DNA of 64,000 nucleotides, taken from NCBI GenBank assembly GCA_027257055.1, contig JAPVLO010000138.1:6448001-6512000 (forward strand). Reading direction: 5' to 3'. Under the pieces are notes generated by a model. It ran no database searches. It worked only from the letters and a program-made list of their open reading frames with translations, and was not told the origin of the DNA. Each line of letters opens with the position of its first letter. Positions within the stretch are counted from its first letter, which is position 1. The translations under genes were made by a program, and so were the position numbers. The DNA is from Cephalopachus bancanus. Taxonomy: Eukaryota; Chordata; Mammalia; Primates; Tarsiidae. Below are positions 10,158 through 22,089 of this stretch, one piece after another.

Positions 10158-12299
10158 TTTTTTTAACCTGACAGAAGAACTGAGCAAATTAATCTTCTAC
10201 AGTGAGTTTTCTATAGAAATGATTAGCAGAAAAAAAATTGAGATAATTATTTTTACTGATGGATGGCTCTAAAACATATATAAACTTTAAAACTTATATG
10301 TTATGAAATAGGGGAACTTTTTATTCTGACCACGAGGATGTCAATTACTTAATTAAATTTAGATGTGGCTCGTAAATCTGTTCAGGGGAGCTTTCATATA
10401 ATATTAATATATGATCCCTGAACAGTCTATATTTAAGGACTTTATCTTCAAGTATATTTTACCATTTCTTCTTCTTAACTTTTATAGCATTGACAAAGAG
10501 TATTAAATATTCTTGTTTATAAGAAATTGATATTAAATTAAGAGATAAGCATATATATTTCCTCGTTAAGAGGTTAGCTGGCAAAGGAGAAATTAAAAAT
10601 TTTATTAAGAAAAGATACTCAGATTCAGATAAACTTAATTAAAAATGCAGTTGACTGGGAAAAATCACATATATTAATTTATAAAATGGAAGCTGTGTTC
10701 TTCAACAGTGAAAAATAATTGATTTTATTGAATAATATTTTAAACCTTAAAATACATGATTTCCCTTATTTTTCTTTAATAAGATTTACATAAAAAATTC
10801 AGAAATATTCCAGAAAAGTGATATAAGATGACTAAGTTTCAGGAGTACTTATGTACAAAGATGAAAGATGTCTGGGCTATTCCAAGTGAAAGATAACTCC
10901 TTAGAGTGATTTAATTATGCTTTTCAAGTTTGATCAAAAGTTATTTTCTGTCTCTATAAGGAAGACCAAAGTGAAAACTGGTCTAAAGTGAAGTTTCTGT
11001 GATTAACTTCAGAATGATTTTGTGTTTATGAAATCAATTGTCATTGAGCTATTGTTATTATCCTCCTAAGTTGATATTATTGAAATATGGGTAATATTTC
11101 ATGACTATGTCATGGTTCGTTGAATTATTCAGTTATAGTTTAGCATACATATTATAAGACTCTAGTCACTGAAACTATAAAGATAAAGAAAGTATAGCCT
11201 TTATCCAAAGAGCTAAAAGTCTAGCAGAAGGACATTTATGTGAAAAATTGCAACAAAATGTAATAACAAGCTTCGGAATACATGTATGCCTAAAATGTTA
11301 AAATTGCACAGAGAAGTCTAATTAAGTTGAAAGAGTAGTCAAAGAATTAATTCTGTAATGTCAGATTGGCATTATAGTTGTATAATAAATCTTGAGAAAA
11401 TTCATGCCAAGCACAGAGTGGGTAACAAATTCTTCAGTGAAAAGTAAGAAGAAGCATACTGATGTCAAGTATTATAAACTATGTATTTCTTTGTGACAAC
11501 TATAAAATTGAGGGCTGAGAATGTCTAAAGTTTAAGTGGTAGACAAATTATAAAGGTCTTCATGTGATGTGTTAATGAGTTTGGTTTTTACCCTGGGGTT
11601 GCAAGTAACCAATGAAAAATTTTTAAACAGTCAAGAGAAAAATTCGAATTTGCATTTTAGAAATAAAAAGAAAATTACTTGAAGAATAGAGCAAGACTAC
11701 AAAATGGGTACAGATATCTATTCTCCCTCCTGTAACAAACCCTTCTAGAAAAAAAAATTAGATAAATAAATCTGTGGCACTGCTAGAATAGGAATAGCAG
11801 GAAATGTCACCAGAAAACTGCTGCTTTGAACATTACTAAAAGATAGAAGGTTTATGGGAATGAACAGTTCTATGTGGAAATAAATTTAGAAGAAACTGCA
11901 GAAAATGATGACTATAGGTAATTGTGATGTTCAAAGTTTAGGATAAACATATGGGAAGAGCTGAAGAGAATCCCAGCTCACATTTAATGGTTATTAATTG
12001 GGAAGAGCATCAATATCAGCTCATACTCCCTCATTTCTCCCTGGTGAGTGAATGTAGCAGCCAATATTAATATTTTAATCCAGTTGTTGTGAGTTGAATA
12101 TGATTATGGAAGGCAGGTCCTTCCACTACCCAAGAACTGACTTTCAGGAAACTTATAGCATTTTCCAGCATTCGATACACCACAGTGTGTGTGTGAGTGT
12201 GTGTGCAAGTGCATGCACAAGTACATGCAAGCATGAGGAAAGGATGTTTCAAAGTAACTGGAAAAAATAAGGGAACTTCCAGGCCAGATGAACACAGAA
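10158..12299. other. AT-rich intergenic stretch
   Basis: No gene or recognised repeat. A short TG-rich run lies at 12185-12212. The antisense frames at 12067-12322 are translations around that repeat. The section from about 12060 becomes less AT-rich and could belong to the 5' UTR of the L1 downstream. Confidence 0.55.
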
Positions 12300-13560
12300 C
12301 AGGTCAGACTGTGAGTCTCCACAAAAGCAAGTGTCTATAAAGACTCTCTAAATGCGTGGGTGTGTGCCAGTGGGTGAGTGAAAGTCTGTCTAAGGAAACT
12401 TGGGTTCATGCATTCGGGGCTCTCCTCCAGAGGTGACTGCAAACCTCCACCACCTTGAGATTGGTGACTCAAGTGCACAAGATCATCTGCTATTTTCAGG
12501 CTCTCTTGAGAGGAGGCAGCAGAGAACAGCTGCTCCTTAGTACTGGCATCTGGTCCACACCATCACCTGCAGCAGCGGACTGAAACAAGAAGCCAGGTAG
12601 AGAAAATCTAGGATAAAGCTCCAAAGCTGGTGATGGGATGCCTGATTGATGCCATCTTCTTATTCCCAAGACTGGGCAGAGACTTGCATTGTCCCATCCA
12701 GCTCCTCTCAGCCTCCATCTTGGGACCTAGAGGCTATTATCTCATCAGACTTGGAGAGACAGATGCTCCTCCCCAATGTTGGAACAGGAACAGACACGTC
12801 AGATTTGAGTGGAGGATTTGACAGCAGTAGGAATGAGCAGGACGAGTCTGCATCTGATCTATCCTCCTCCCACAGTAGTCCATGGAGCATCTGACCCATG
12901 CTGAGAGCAACCCTGTCAGCCTGCACTGAGAGCAGAGGGAAGGGGCAGGAGATCAGAGCCACTCCCTAAGGCAGAGGCCAGAAAGGAAACTGGACTCTCA
13001 GAAACTGCCAGAGAGCAAGTTTTTTTTTTCTTGTTTGTTTTTTGTTTTAGTTTTAGCTTTTTTTCTTCTTTCTTTCTGTTTTCATTTAGGTTTTCGTACT
13101 TGCTTTGTTTCTGTCATTTTACTTTTTTTTTTAGATTTTCTGTTATATATGGATATTTTTGAGGGCAAGTACACTAACAAAGGAGTTTTTTTGTTTGTAT
13201 GATTGTCTGAATGTTTTTGCTTTTTTGTTTTTTCTGTCTTTGTTTCTCTGTTTATTGATTAGTTGGTATGCCTGTCTGTTTTTTCCTATTCTTAATCTCT
13301 CTCTCAACCTCACTTTTGCCTTCTTTTCTTTTTCCATTATTTTCCCTTTTCTTATCTCAATTTGCTTTCATAAGACACCCCCCACTACATGGACACATTG
13401 TAAGCCAGTGGGAAGTGGCTTACAATGTGGGTTCCAGGTGGCCTACACACATGTCAATGGATACTGGGATATGCAGATAGCTTCTGAATCACAGCTGCAT
13501 TCTTAATTAAATTTCAAAATTGTAAAAAGCACAGGCCATCACACCTAGTTCAGCTTCAGA
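12300..13560 (+). promoter_or_regulatory. L1 5' UTR (internal promoter region), relic
   Basis: Moderately GC-rich, non-coding sequence upstream of ORF1. By position it is where L1 internal Pol II promoters lie. A T-rich tract (13020-13360) precedes the AAATAAAGC-type section that leads into ORF1; a comparable T-rich sense-strand tract exists in the antisense L1. The forward frames at 12630-12894 and 13159-13506 show no conserved domain and are treated as chance. Activity cannot be judged from sequence. Confidence 0.55.
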
Positions 13561-13869
13561 ATTCAATAAAGCCACAGGATCTACATAAGAAAGAATAGGA
13601 GATTGAGCAAACATAAATAAAGCTATTCCCCAGCACTGAACAATAGAATTAAAGAAGAGGTTTCAAAAAAGAAGGCAGGGGAGGAAAGCCTACACAAATG
13701 AAGAAAAACTAAAGGAAGAATATGAGTCTCACACAGAGCCCTGGAAAGTCAGCCACTGAGAATACAGACTCTGGAACTCAAACAATGAAGAACTTCCAGA
13801 ATGACCGGTCTTAAACCACAAAGCCAGATATCAAGATATTAATAGAGAGAATAAATGGAAATGAGGAGA

Positions 13870-14640
13870 GACAAGAAGAAAGAATGAAGAAGTTGATAAC
13901 TGCAATAACAGCAATAAAATATAAATTTTATGAATGAAATAAACAACAAACTGATAAGCATAGAAAGCAGAATTAACCAAGCAGAAGAAAGAATCTCACA
14001 GCTTGAAGACCAAAATGTGGAACTAATCAAAACTGTTTTAAAAAATAGAAAAGAAGTTAAAAAGACAGAACAAAACCTCTAAGATGAGCAATTATTTTAA
14101 GAGGCCAAACCTAAGATTAATTGGAATCCCTGAGGCAGATAGAGAGACAGAAACCATCCTGGAACAAACATTCCGTGAAATTATCCAAGAAAACTTCCCT
14201 CATCTCATCAGTAACATGACCATTCAAACACAAGAAATGCAGAGAACCCCTTCAAGACAACAAATGAGAAGACCAACTTCCAGGTACACAGTAATTTGCC
14301 TACAAAAATTAGATATCAAAGAAAAAATTGTAAAGGCAACAAGAAAGAAAATTCAGACTACCGGGGAAGACCTGTTAAAATAGCAGACTTATCTAATGAA
14401 ACACTTCAGGCTAGGAGAGCTTGGAGCCCAATCTTCAAAATTTTCGAAGATAAACAGTTTTAACTAATAATTACCTATTCAGCTAAGTTTCACAGTGATG
14501 GAGAATTAAAATCCTTCCCAGATATTCAGTCTCTAAGAGCTTATGCTGCCTCCAGACAAGCTCTACAAGAAACACTGAAGAAAGTATTAAACACAGAGGA
14601 AAAGAAAGAAAAAAAAAGACAATGCCCTTCCCAAGAATGC
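13870..14640 (+). pseudogene. LINE-1 ORF1 (RNA-binding chaperone) pseudogene
   Basis: ORF1p normally forms a coiled-coil trimer that coats L1 RNA. Here an E/K/Q-rich coiled-coil-like part (about 13870-14060) leads into the RNA-recognition domain signature RPNLRLIGIPEADRE at about 14100 and IIQENFPHLIS at about 14178. A stop at about 14380 ends the longest frame. The C-terminal domain continues after it as DLSNETLQARRAWSPIF (about 14385-14440), followed by further breaks and an LKKVLNTEE-like end near 14580. The start codon used by the ancestral protein could not be fixed. Not functional. Confidence 0.85.
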
Positions 14641-14744
14641 AGGAAAAAAGATTGAAAACACACATGAATCAACCCCAAATCAAAAGAAAGACAACAAAAA
14701 AATAAGCAAATAGCCAGCAACAACAACAAACTCTATAAGAGTCT

Positions 14745-17700
14745 ATAACTAGCCTAAATGTGAATGGACCACTGAAAAGACATAGAGTGACAAATTGGAT
14801 AAAATATCATGAGGCTACAATACATTGTCTTCAAGAGACTCATCTCACCAGAAAAGAAACTCATAGATACAAAGTAAGATGATGGAAGAAAAAATTTAGG
14901 CAAACAGAACACAAAAGAAAGCAAGATTTGCGATCTTAATGTCAGACAAAATACCCTTTAAGCTATTAAAAATTTTAAAAGATATGGAGGATCACTACAT
15001 GATGATACAAGTTTCAATCCATCAACAAGAACTATCCATTCTAAATATATATGCAACCAACATAGGAACAGCAAATTTCATAAAGCAGGTTCTGGGTAAA
15101 CTAAAAAAAAAAATATTGACTATAACACTGTCTTAGTTGGGAACTTAAGCACCCCACTAACAACCCTAGACAGATTATCAAGACAAAACATCAACAAGGA
15201 GATCCAGAACTTCAACATGACACTTGACCAAATGGACTTAATTGATACATACAGAACACTCCACCAAACAACCATGGAATATACATTCTACTCATCATCA
15301 CATGGAATGTACTCTAAGATCAACCACATCCTCAACCATAAATCAAGCATAAACAAATTCCATAAGATTGAAATACTGCCATCCATCTTCTCAGACCACA
15401 GTAGAATAAAATGAATATCAACACCAACAAAGTTCCCCTGAAACCAACAAAGACATTTACACTAAACACTGTGATGCTAAACAACTCCTGGGTCAACACA
15501 GAAATCAAAACAGAGATTAAAGGATACCTGAAAACAAATGAAAATGAAGAAACGTTTTACCAAAATTTCTGAGATGCCATGTAAGTAGTACTAGGGAAGA
15601 ATTCATAACTCTATAAACACAAATGAAGAAAATGGAAAGATCACAAGTTAACAGCCTAAGAAATCACCTAAGGAAGCTGGAAAAGCAAGACCATCAAAAC
15701 CCTCTTCAGCAGAGGAATCCAGAACACCAAAATAAAAGTCTAAATTTGGGACATAGAAGACAAAAATATAATGTGAAAAATCAATGAAACCAAAAGCTGG
15801 GTTTTTTTTTTTGAAAGCATGAAAAGATTGATAGATCCCTAACTAGACTGAGCAAGAAAAAGAGACAAAAAGCCCAAATAAACACAATCAGAAATGCAAA
15901 TGATGACATCAAACTGACCATGAAGAAATACAAAAGACTATCAGAGATTACTATGTACATCTGTATGAAAACAAACTCAAAAACATAAATGAAAAGGAAG
16001 ACTTTCTTATATCACACAACCTCCCCAGGTTGAAACAAGTAGAAATCAAGACCCTAAGTAGACCAGTAATAACCCAGAAAATCAAGTATGTCATAAGAAA
16101 ATTACCTATATAAAAAAGCCCTGTGCCAGAATTCTATAAAACATACAAGGAGGAGCTGATAACAATCCTGTTAAAAGTATGCTAGGCAATAGAGAAAGAT
16201 GAAACTCTCTCCAAATTATTTTATGAAGCTACATCACATTGATATCAAAACTGGGTAAAGTTGTAACATAGAAAGAGAACTACAGGCCAGTATCCTTGAT
16301 GAACATAGATGCTACAATTCTCAACAAGATTCTAGCAAACTGTATCCAATAACACATCTAACAATCATCCACCATGGCCAAGTAGGCTTCATCCCTGTGA
16401 TGCAGGACTGGTTCAACATCTGTAAGACAATAAACATAATTAAATACATCAACAGATATAAAGACAAAAACCACACGATTATATCATTAGATGCAGGGAA
16501 AAGCTTTTGATAAAATCCAGCACTCTTTGTTGATAAAAGGCCTCGAACATCTAGGTATAGATAAAACATACCTCAAAATAGTAAGAGCCATCTATGAAGA
16601 ACCTACAGGCAACATAGTGCTAAACAGACAGAAATTGGAACTATTTCCTTTGAAAACCGGAACAAGACAAGGATGCTCACTCTTACCCCTCCTGTTCAAC
16701 ATAGTATTGGAAGTCCCACCTAGAGCAATCAGACAAGAGAAGGAAATCAGGGGTATCCAAAGAGGAAAAGAGGAAGTTAAATTATCCCTCTTTGCAGATA
16801 ACATGATTCTATGCCTTGAAAACCCAAGAGAATCTGTCAAAACCTCTTTGCACTGATAAAGGACTTTGGCAAAGTCTGAAGGTATAAAATAAATGAGCAA
16901 GACAGTAGCATTTCTATACACCAAAAATAAACAAACAGAAACCCCAATAAAAAGCACAATCCCATTTACAATAGCCACATAAAAAAAGAAATACCTTGCC
17001 ATCTTCCTAACCAGAGATGTGAAAGATCTTTACGATGAAAACTACAATACACGGCTCGAAGAAATAAAAAATGACACAAACAAATGGAAAAATATTCCAT
17101 GCTCATGGATTGGAAGAATCAACGTTGTTAAAGTGTCCATTCTACTTAAGGCAATCTACAGATTCACACAATACCCATTAAATTATTAAATTACCAGCAG
17201 CATTCTTCTTAGACCTGGAAATGACAAAACAGAAATTCATATGGAAACATAAATGACCACGAATAGCCAAATTAATTCTCAGAGAAAAAAAAAATCAAGA
17301 GGTATTATACTCCCAGACTTTAAACTTTATTATAAAGCTACAATAATTAAAACAGCTTGGTTTTGTTTCAAGAACAGGCATATAGACCAATGGAACGGAT
17401 TAGAGAACAGGAGCAAAACCTCAATTTCTCAACCAAATCACCTTCAACAAAATCTACCACCAACCACTGGGGAGAGGAGAACCTATTCAGTAAATTTTGC
17501 TGGGAAAACTGGCTGCCCACATGCAGAAGATTAAAACAAGACTCCTACCTACCTCCATACACAAAAATTACCTCGAAATGTGTCAAAGGCCTAAATGTAA
17601 AACTTCAAACTATAAGAATCTTAGAAAATGCAGGAGACATCCTTTTGGAAATTGGAACTGGCAACCAATTTCTGACCAAAACCCCAAGTGCCCATGCCTT

Positions 17701-18490
17701 AACAGATAAGATAGACAAGTGGGACCTCATCAAACAGACAAACTTCTGCAAAGCCAAAGAAACCATTAAGAGAGTGGGGAGGCAGTCCACAGATTGGGAA
17801 AAAAATATTTGCCAGCTGTATATCTAACAAAGTCCTAACATCTAGGATCTACAAGGAACTCGAATATGCTGAAAAGAAAAAAGCAAACAACTTATAACAA
17901 AGAGGGCAAAACATATGGGTTGACACTTTTCAAATGAAAACATACAAGTTGCAAACAGGTACATGAAAAAAGGCTCAGCCTCACTAGTCAAAAAGAAATG
18001 CAAATTAAAACCACACTGAGATAACACCTAACTCCAGTCAGGATGACCATTATCAATAACTCAAAAACAACAGGTACTGGAGAGGATGTGGGGAAAAGGG
18101 AATACTTCTTCACTGTTGGTGAGAGTGTAAACTAGTACAACCTCTGTGAAAAACAGTTTGGTGATTCCTGAAAGGTCTAAAAATTGACCTTCCATAAGAC
18201 CCTGCAATCCCCCTACTGGCAATTTACCCGGAAGAACTCAAATCACTCTATGAAAAAGATGCCTGCACACACATATTTATGCAGCATTGTTCATAATATC
18301 AAAAACATGGAACCAACTGTGCTGCCCATCAAAAGAGGACTGGATTAAAAAATGTGGTATATATACATGATGGAATATTATGCAGACATAAAGAAGACAA
18401 AATTATCAAGTTCATAGCAACTTGGATGGGCTTTAGAGTCTATAATACAGAGTGATCTATCACAGAAACAAAGAAGTAAGTATCATTATG
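14745..18490 (+). pseudogene. LINE-1 ORF2 (endonuclease/reverse transcriptase) pseudogene
   Basis: ORF2p nicks target DNA and reverse-transcribes L1 RNA. Pieces appear in the expected order. The N-terminal endonuclease is seen at 14939-15136 (SIHQQELSILNIYATN) and 15217-15414 (FYSSSHGMYSKINHIL, then SDHSRIK). The reverse transcriptase lies around 16491-16856, with [14 protein letters not shown] and the active-site motif mutated to FADN at 16791-16802 instead of FADD. The thumb/C-terminal region spans 17253-17827, followed by the Cys-rich end at about 18075-18160 and the terminal part to about 18480. Many stops and frameshifts separate the pieces, so it is inactive. Confidence 0.9.
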
Positions 18491-18700
18491 TTCTTACTCA
18501 TTAGTGGACCTTGAACAATTATTGTAAGACTATAAAAAAAGATTGTCGGTAGTGGAAAATTGCTGGGGCAAGGGGTGGGATTGGTAGTAGTAGGATTCTT
18601 ATGGGGCATGGGCACACCTCATCAACAAGGGTACCTGTATAATGAACATTTATATACTTAACCCTGAATTGTACTCCTCATCTTTAAAATTAATAACTAA

Positions 18701-19783
18701 TTAATTCATTAATAATTAAAAATAAAAGGAAAGAGAAAATCTCAAATATAAATGAACACAGACTAGTGAATTCTTTAATATTTGAACAGAAATCCTGACG
18801 GTGAAAGAGAGACACAAAACTCAACCCAAGTGCAGAAGGTAGTTTGAAACGTTGTCCAATGTATCCTTATTTCATGGCATTTGTTATTGCTATTATTAAT
18901 TATTATTATTTTGCCCTGCTCTCCTTAACCTATTGAGCAATTATAAATAAGATATACACTACTTCAGTTGGGGGAAAAAAATACAAAAACAGGAGGATTT
19001 TGAAAATCAAGTCTTAAGTTTAAGCTGTGAAGTAAAGTATATTCCAATACACAGATTAGCAGATCATTCAAAAAGCAAGTTTCCATGGGGGATAGTATTG
19101 TTAGGTATGTCATAAGGGAAATTCTTATTGTTTATGGAGGAAAAACATGGTTATTTTGCCAGGATGAGAATGAAAGACTGAAGAAATTAGATACTTCAGA
19201 AATGCTGTGCACAAATACATACAAATACATTTTTAGAGAAGGAATAATGGAATCCGATCCTCTAGGACCTTGTTTACAGAAAAAGGAAGATCCACTTGTG
19301 AGAATACAGAAAAGCTGAGCTATTTTGAGGAAAAACTTAAAACTTGCATGAAAATACACTCATGGGTCCACTCTATCTGAGGGAAATGAATGACTCCCTG
19401 GCACTCCTAAGTCATAGGAGGCAGACCAAGAAGAGTGTACATCATGGCTTGCATGGATCAGATGAGGGAGTGCCTAGCTAGCACTTCCTGTCCTCCAAGA
19501 CATGCGCAAAATATGAGAAGTCGCATTTCTGCATATCTAAATCATAATACATACATTTTAAATATGGTTCTCAGGCTTAAATTTATTTCATCCAATAAGT
19601 TCTTTGGCAGATGAGAGATGACAATATATTTTAAGAATAGTGCTATGGTTTCAAATTGCCTGTGGAATTTTGCCCAATAACTTAACAACTTGATGTTAGG
19701 AAAATAATTTACCTTTTTTTGTGACAGCATTTCCTGGTAGAATTATAGTACTTGCCTAATCGGGTTATTAAAGATGAATAGGA

Positions 19784-19825
<42 letters not shown>

Positions 19826-20069
19826 TGCATATATATATACACACATATACATGTATTGGTTTTAACGGACCTTGGAAGATTGCAAATGCACTCAACAAAA
19901 ATAGCTATCATTGGTTAATATGTGCTAGAAATCTGTGTAGGGCAAAGATTAAATTGGCATATAAAATCACAATCTCTACGTTTCATCTTCACTGCAGACT
20001 GCTTTTTCTAAGACACCACCTTATTTATATTGTTTTATTAAATCAGTTTGCTAAATGGTCTCCTTGATC
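18701..20069. other. Intergenic stretch with a CA/TA microsatellite
   Basis: An (AC)n run of about 18 units lies at 19787-19822, followed by (AT)n to about 19839. Frames at 19085-19318 and on the opposite strand at 19132-19359 overlap and show no recognisable domain. Otherwise nothing assigned. Confidence 0.6.
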
Positions 20070-20690
20070 CTAACAAACCACCTCCACTGCCTTAAAATTC
20101 ATTCCTTATGCAAAGGAGTGATATATTTAAAATGTGCAACAGATCATGTCCCTTGCATGTGTCCGACATGCCAATAGCTTTCATTTCACCTACAAGACCT
20201 ATTCAAACTGCTTGCCTTGTGCATGGGACTGTGTTTGACCTGGGACAGCCCACTGATAGGACCTCATTTCCTGTTCTCCTCTATCTCACCTACTTTATAC
20301 TAGCATATTGGTTTCCTTGCTACTCTTCACACATGCCAAGCCTATTTAGGATGCAGGATCCTACAACTGTTTTTTAATCTATCTATGATACTTTGTGTTC
20401 ACATCATTGTATGGCTGCTTTTGTAACAGAGTTTCCAGTTCAAAGCTGAGCTTATTAGAAATGTCTTCCCTAATCACATAATCTAAAACTCCTTCATTAG
20501 ATTGATTCTATTGTCTTTGATGCATTTGTAAATTAGGTTTTTTGTTATTTTCTGTGTAGTTTATTTAAAATGTTAGTACAGGAGAGCAGGGGATATATTC
20601 TCACTTGTTCACTGCTTTACCTTCACCACTTAGAACAGAGCCTGACCCTTAGTGGGTGCTAAATCCATGAGTACAGCATGAATGGAGTTA
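20070..20690 (+). mobile_element. Old LINE-2 3' region remnant
   Basis: Diverged from the L2 pattern but recognisable: a section with TCTTCCCTAATCACATAATC (20464-20483) and a 3' part reading TTCACCACTTAGAACAGAGC, then CTGACCCTTAGTGGGTGCTAAAT, ordered like the L2 tail (service words: centre of activity, 'accept as accessory', no ORF). It is a mammal-wide fossil repeat. The 89-codon frame at 20108-20377 lies inside it and is not considered a gene. Confidence 0.55.
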
Positions 20691-21157
20691 AAATTAGTGT
20701 GGCATCAGTTGTTCTCCAGGAATTAAAGCAAACAAGGAGACCACTATCTGAAGAATACATAGAATGAAAAATTGTAATATTTGTAGAAGGAAGGAGGACT
20801 CAGATGGTAAAAAATACCTTCTTAACTAGAAAAAAAAGTGAATTACAACTGTCCTAGAAGATTCCTTTAAAACCTGTATGTGAAATATATACTGTTTTGT
20901 TCATCAATATGAAGAATTCTGCAAACCTTTCTTGAATATTTACTATTGCTAAACATGTGTAAGTGACAGTGTTTGCCAAAATGTAATTCAGAATATACTG
21001 TGAAAAATTTCAATATACTATTATAGAACTATTATATAGATTGGAACCCAGTAAAGTAAGTTTTACATTGTGTTTGGGAATGAACATGTAGGTAACACAG
21101 AAGAGAGGATGGTCTAACCCAGGAATGTCCAATAGAAGTCAGGGAAGTCTCATATAT
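20691..21157. other. AT-rich spacer, nothing recognised
   Basis: No coding or repeat signature was identified between the L2 remnant and the twin-primed L1. Confidence 0.6.
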
Positions 21158-22089
21158 AACTTTAAATTTTTTTATAATATATTTTTTATTTTAAAGTTGT
21201 GGAGTACAGTTAAGGGTTAGGTATACAAATATTCATTGTGCAGGTACCCTTGTTGATGAGGTGTGCCCCCCTTTCCCAAGACAGATATTGACTACTGTTA
21301 ATCACACCTCCCTTCCCCTCCCTGCCCCCCCATAGTTTCCCACCACTGTCACTCCTTTTCTTATAGTATTACAGTAGTTTTTCAAGGTCCACTTATGAGT
21401 GAGAACATGTGATGCTCAGGTCTTTGTTTCTGTGAGAGATCACTCAGTATTATAAACTCTAATTCCATCCATTCCATTGCTGCAAAATTCATGATTTTAT
21501 TCTTTTTTATGGCTGCATAATATTCCATTGGGTATATGTACCACATTTTTTAAATCCCCATATACAAAAATTAACTCTAAATGGATCAGAGACCTAAATG
21601 TAAAACTTCAAACCATAAGAACTTTAGAAAATGCAGGACATACCCTTATGGAAGTGGGAAGTGGCATCCAATTTATGATCAAAACCCAAAATGCATGGGC
21701 CATAAGAGATAAGATAGACAAGTGCGACCTCAGTAAACTGACAAGTTTCTGCAAAGCCAGAGAAAGCATCAAGAGAGCAGGGAGACAGCACACACACACT
21801 GGGAAAAGTATTTGCCAACTCCATGTCTGATAAAGGCCTAACATCAAGGATCTATAAGGAACTCAAAAGTGCTGAAAAGAAAAAAACAAACAACACCATT
21901 ACAAAATGGGCAAAAGATATGAACAGACACTTCTCAAAAGAAGACATACGAGCGGCCCACAGACACATGAAGAAATGTTCAACTTCACTAGTCATCATGG
22001 AGATGCAAATTAAAACTACACCGAGATACCACCTAACTCCAGTCAGAATGACCATTATCAATAACTAAAAAAAAAAAACTTTAAATTTT
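21158..22089 (-). mobile_element. Twin-primed (5'-inverted) LINE-1 insertion
   Basis: The left half (about 21171-21550) is antisense L1 3' end: poly-T/A-rich tail, 3' UTR with the C-rich run CCCTTCCCCTCCCTGCCCCC, then ORF2 end. The right half (about 21551-22070) is sense L1 ORF2 from AAATTAACTCTAAATGGATC to ACCATTATCAATAACT, inverted relative to the left half. The ORF2 segment normally between the halves (about 270 bp, as judged from the sense L1 at 18.1-18.35 kb) is missing. A perfect 13-bp target-site duplication, AACTTTAAATTTT, flanks the whole at 21158-21170 and 22077-22089. This is the known outcome of twin priming in one L1 insertion. Confidence 0.92.

Larger units (their letters stand above)
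12300..18700 (+). mobile_element. Near-full-length LINE-1, sense, decayed
   Basis: The order of parts is that of a complete L1: GC-richer 5' UTR (about 12300-13010), T-rich tract (13020-13360), ORF1 remnant (about 13870-14640), intergenic A-rich spacer, ORF2 remnant (about 14745-18490), and a 3' UTR ending in A/T-rich sequence near 18700. Both ORFs carry stops and frameshifts. The 5' boundary is uncertain by a few hundred bases, and no target-site duplication was identified. Its 5' UTR does not resemble that of the antisense L1 at 51.6-59.1 kb. Confidence 0.88.

Noticed and set aside
12630..12962. Frames of 63-84 codons on both strands at 12.6-13.0 kb
   Set aside because: Located in the 5' UTR of the sense L1; mutually overlapping and without recognisable domains.
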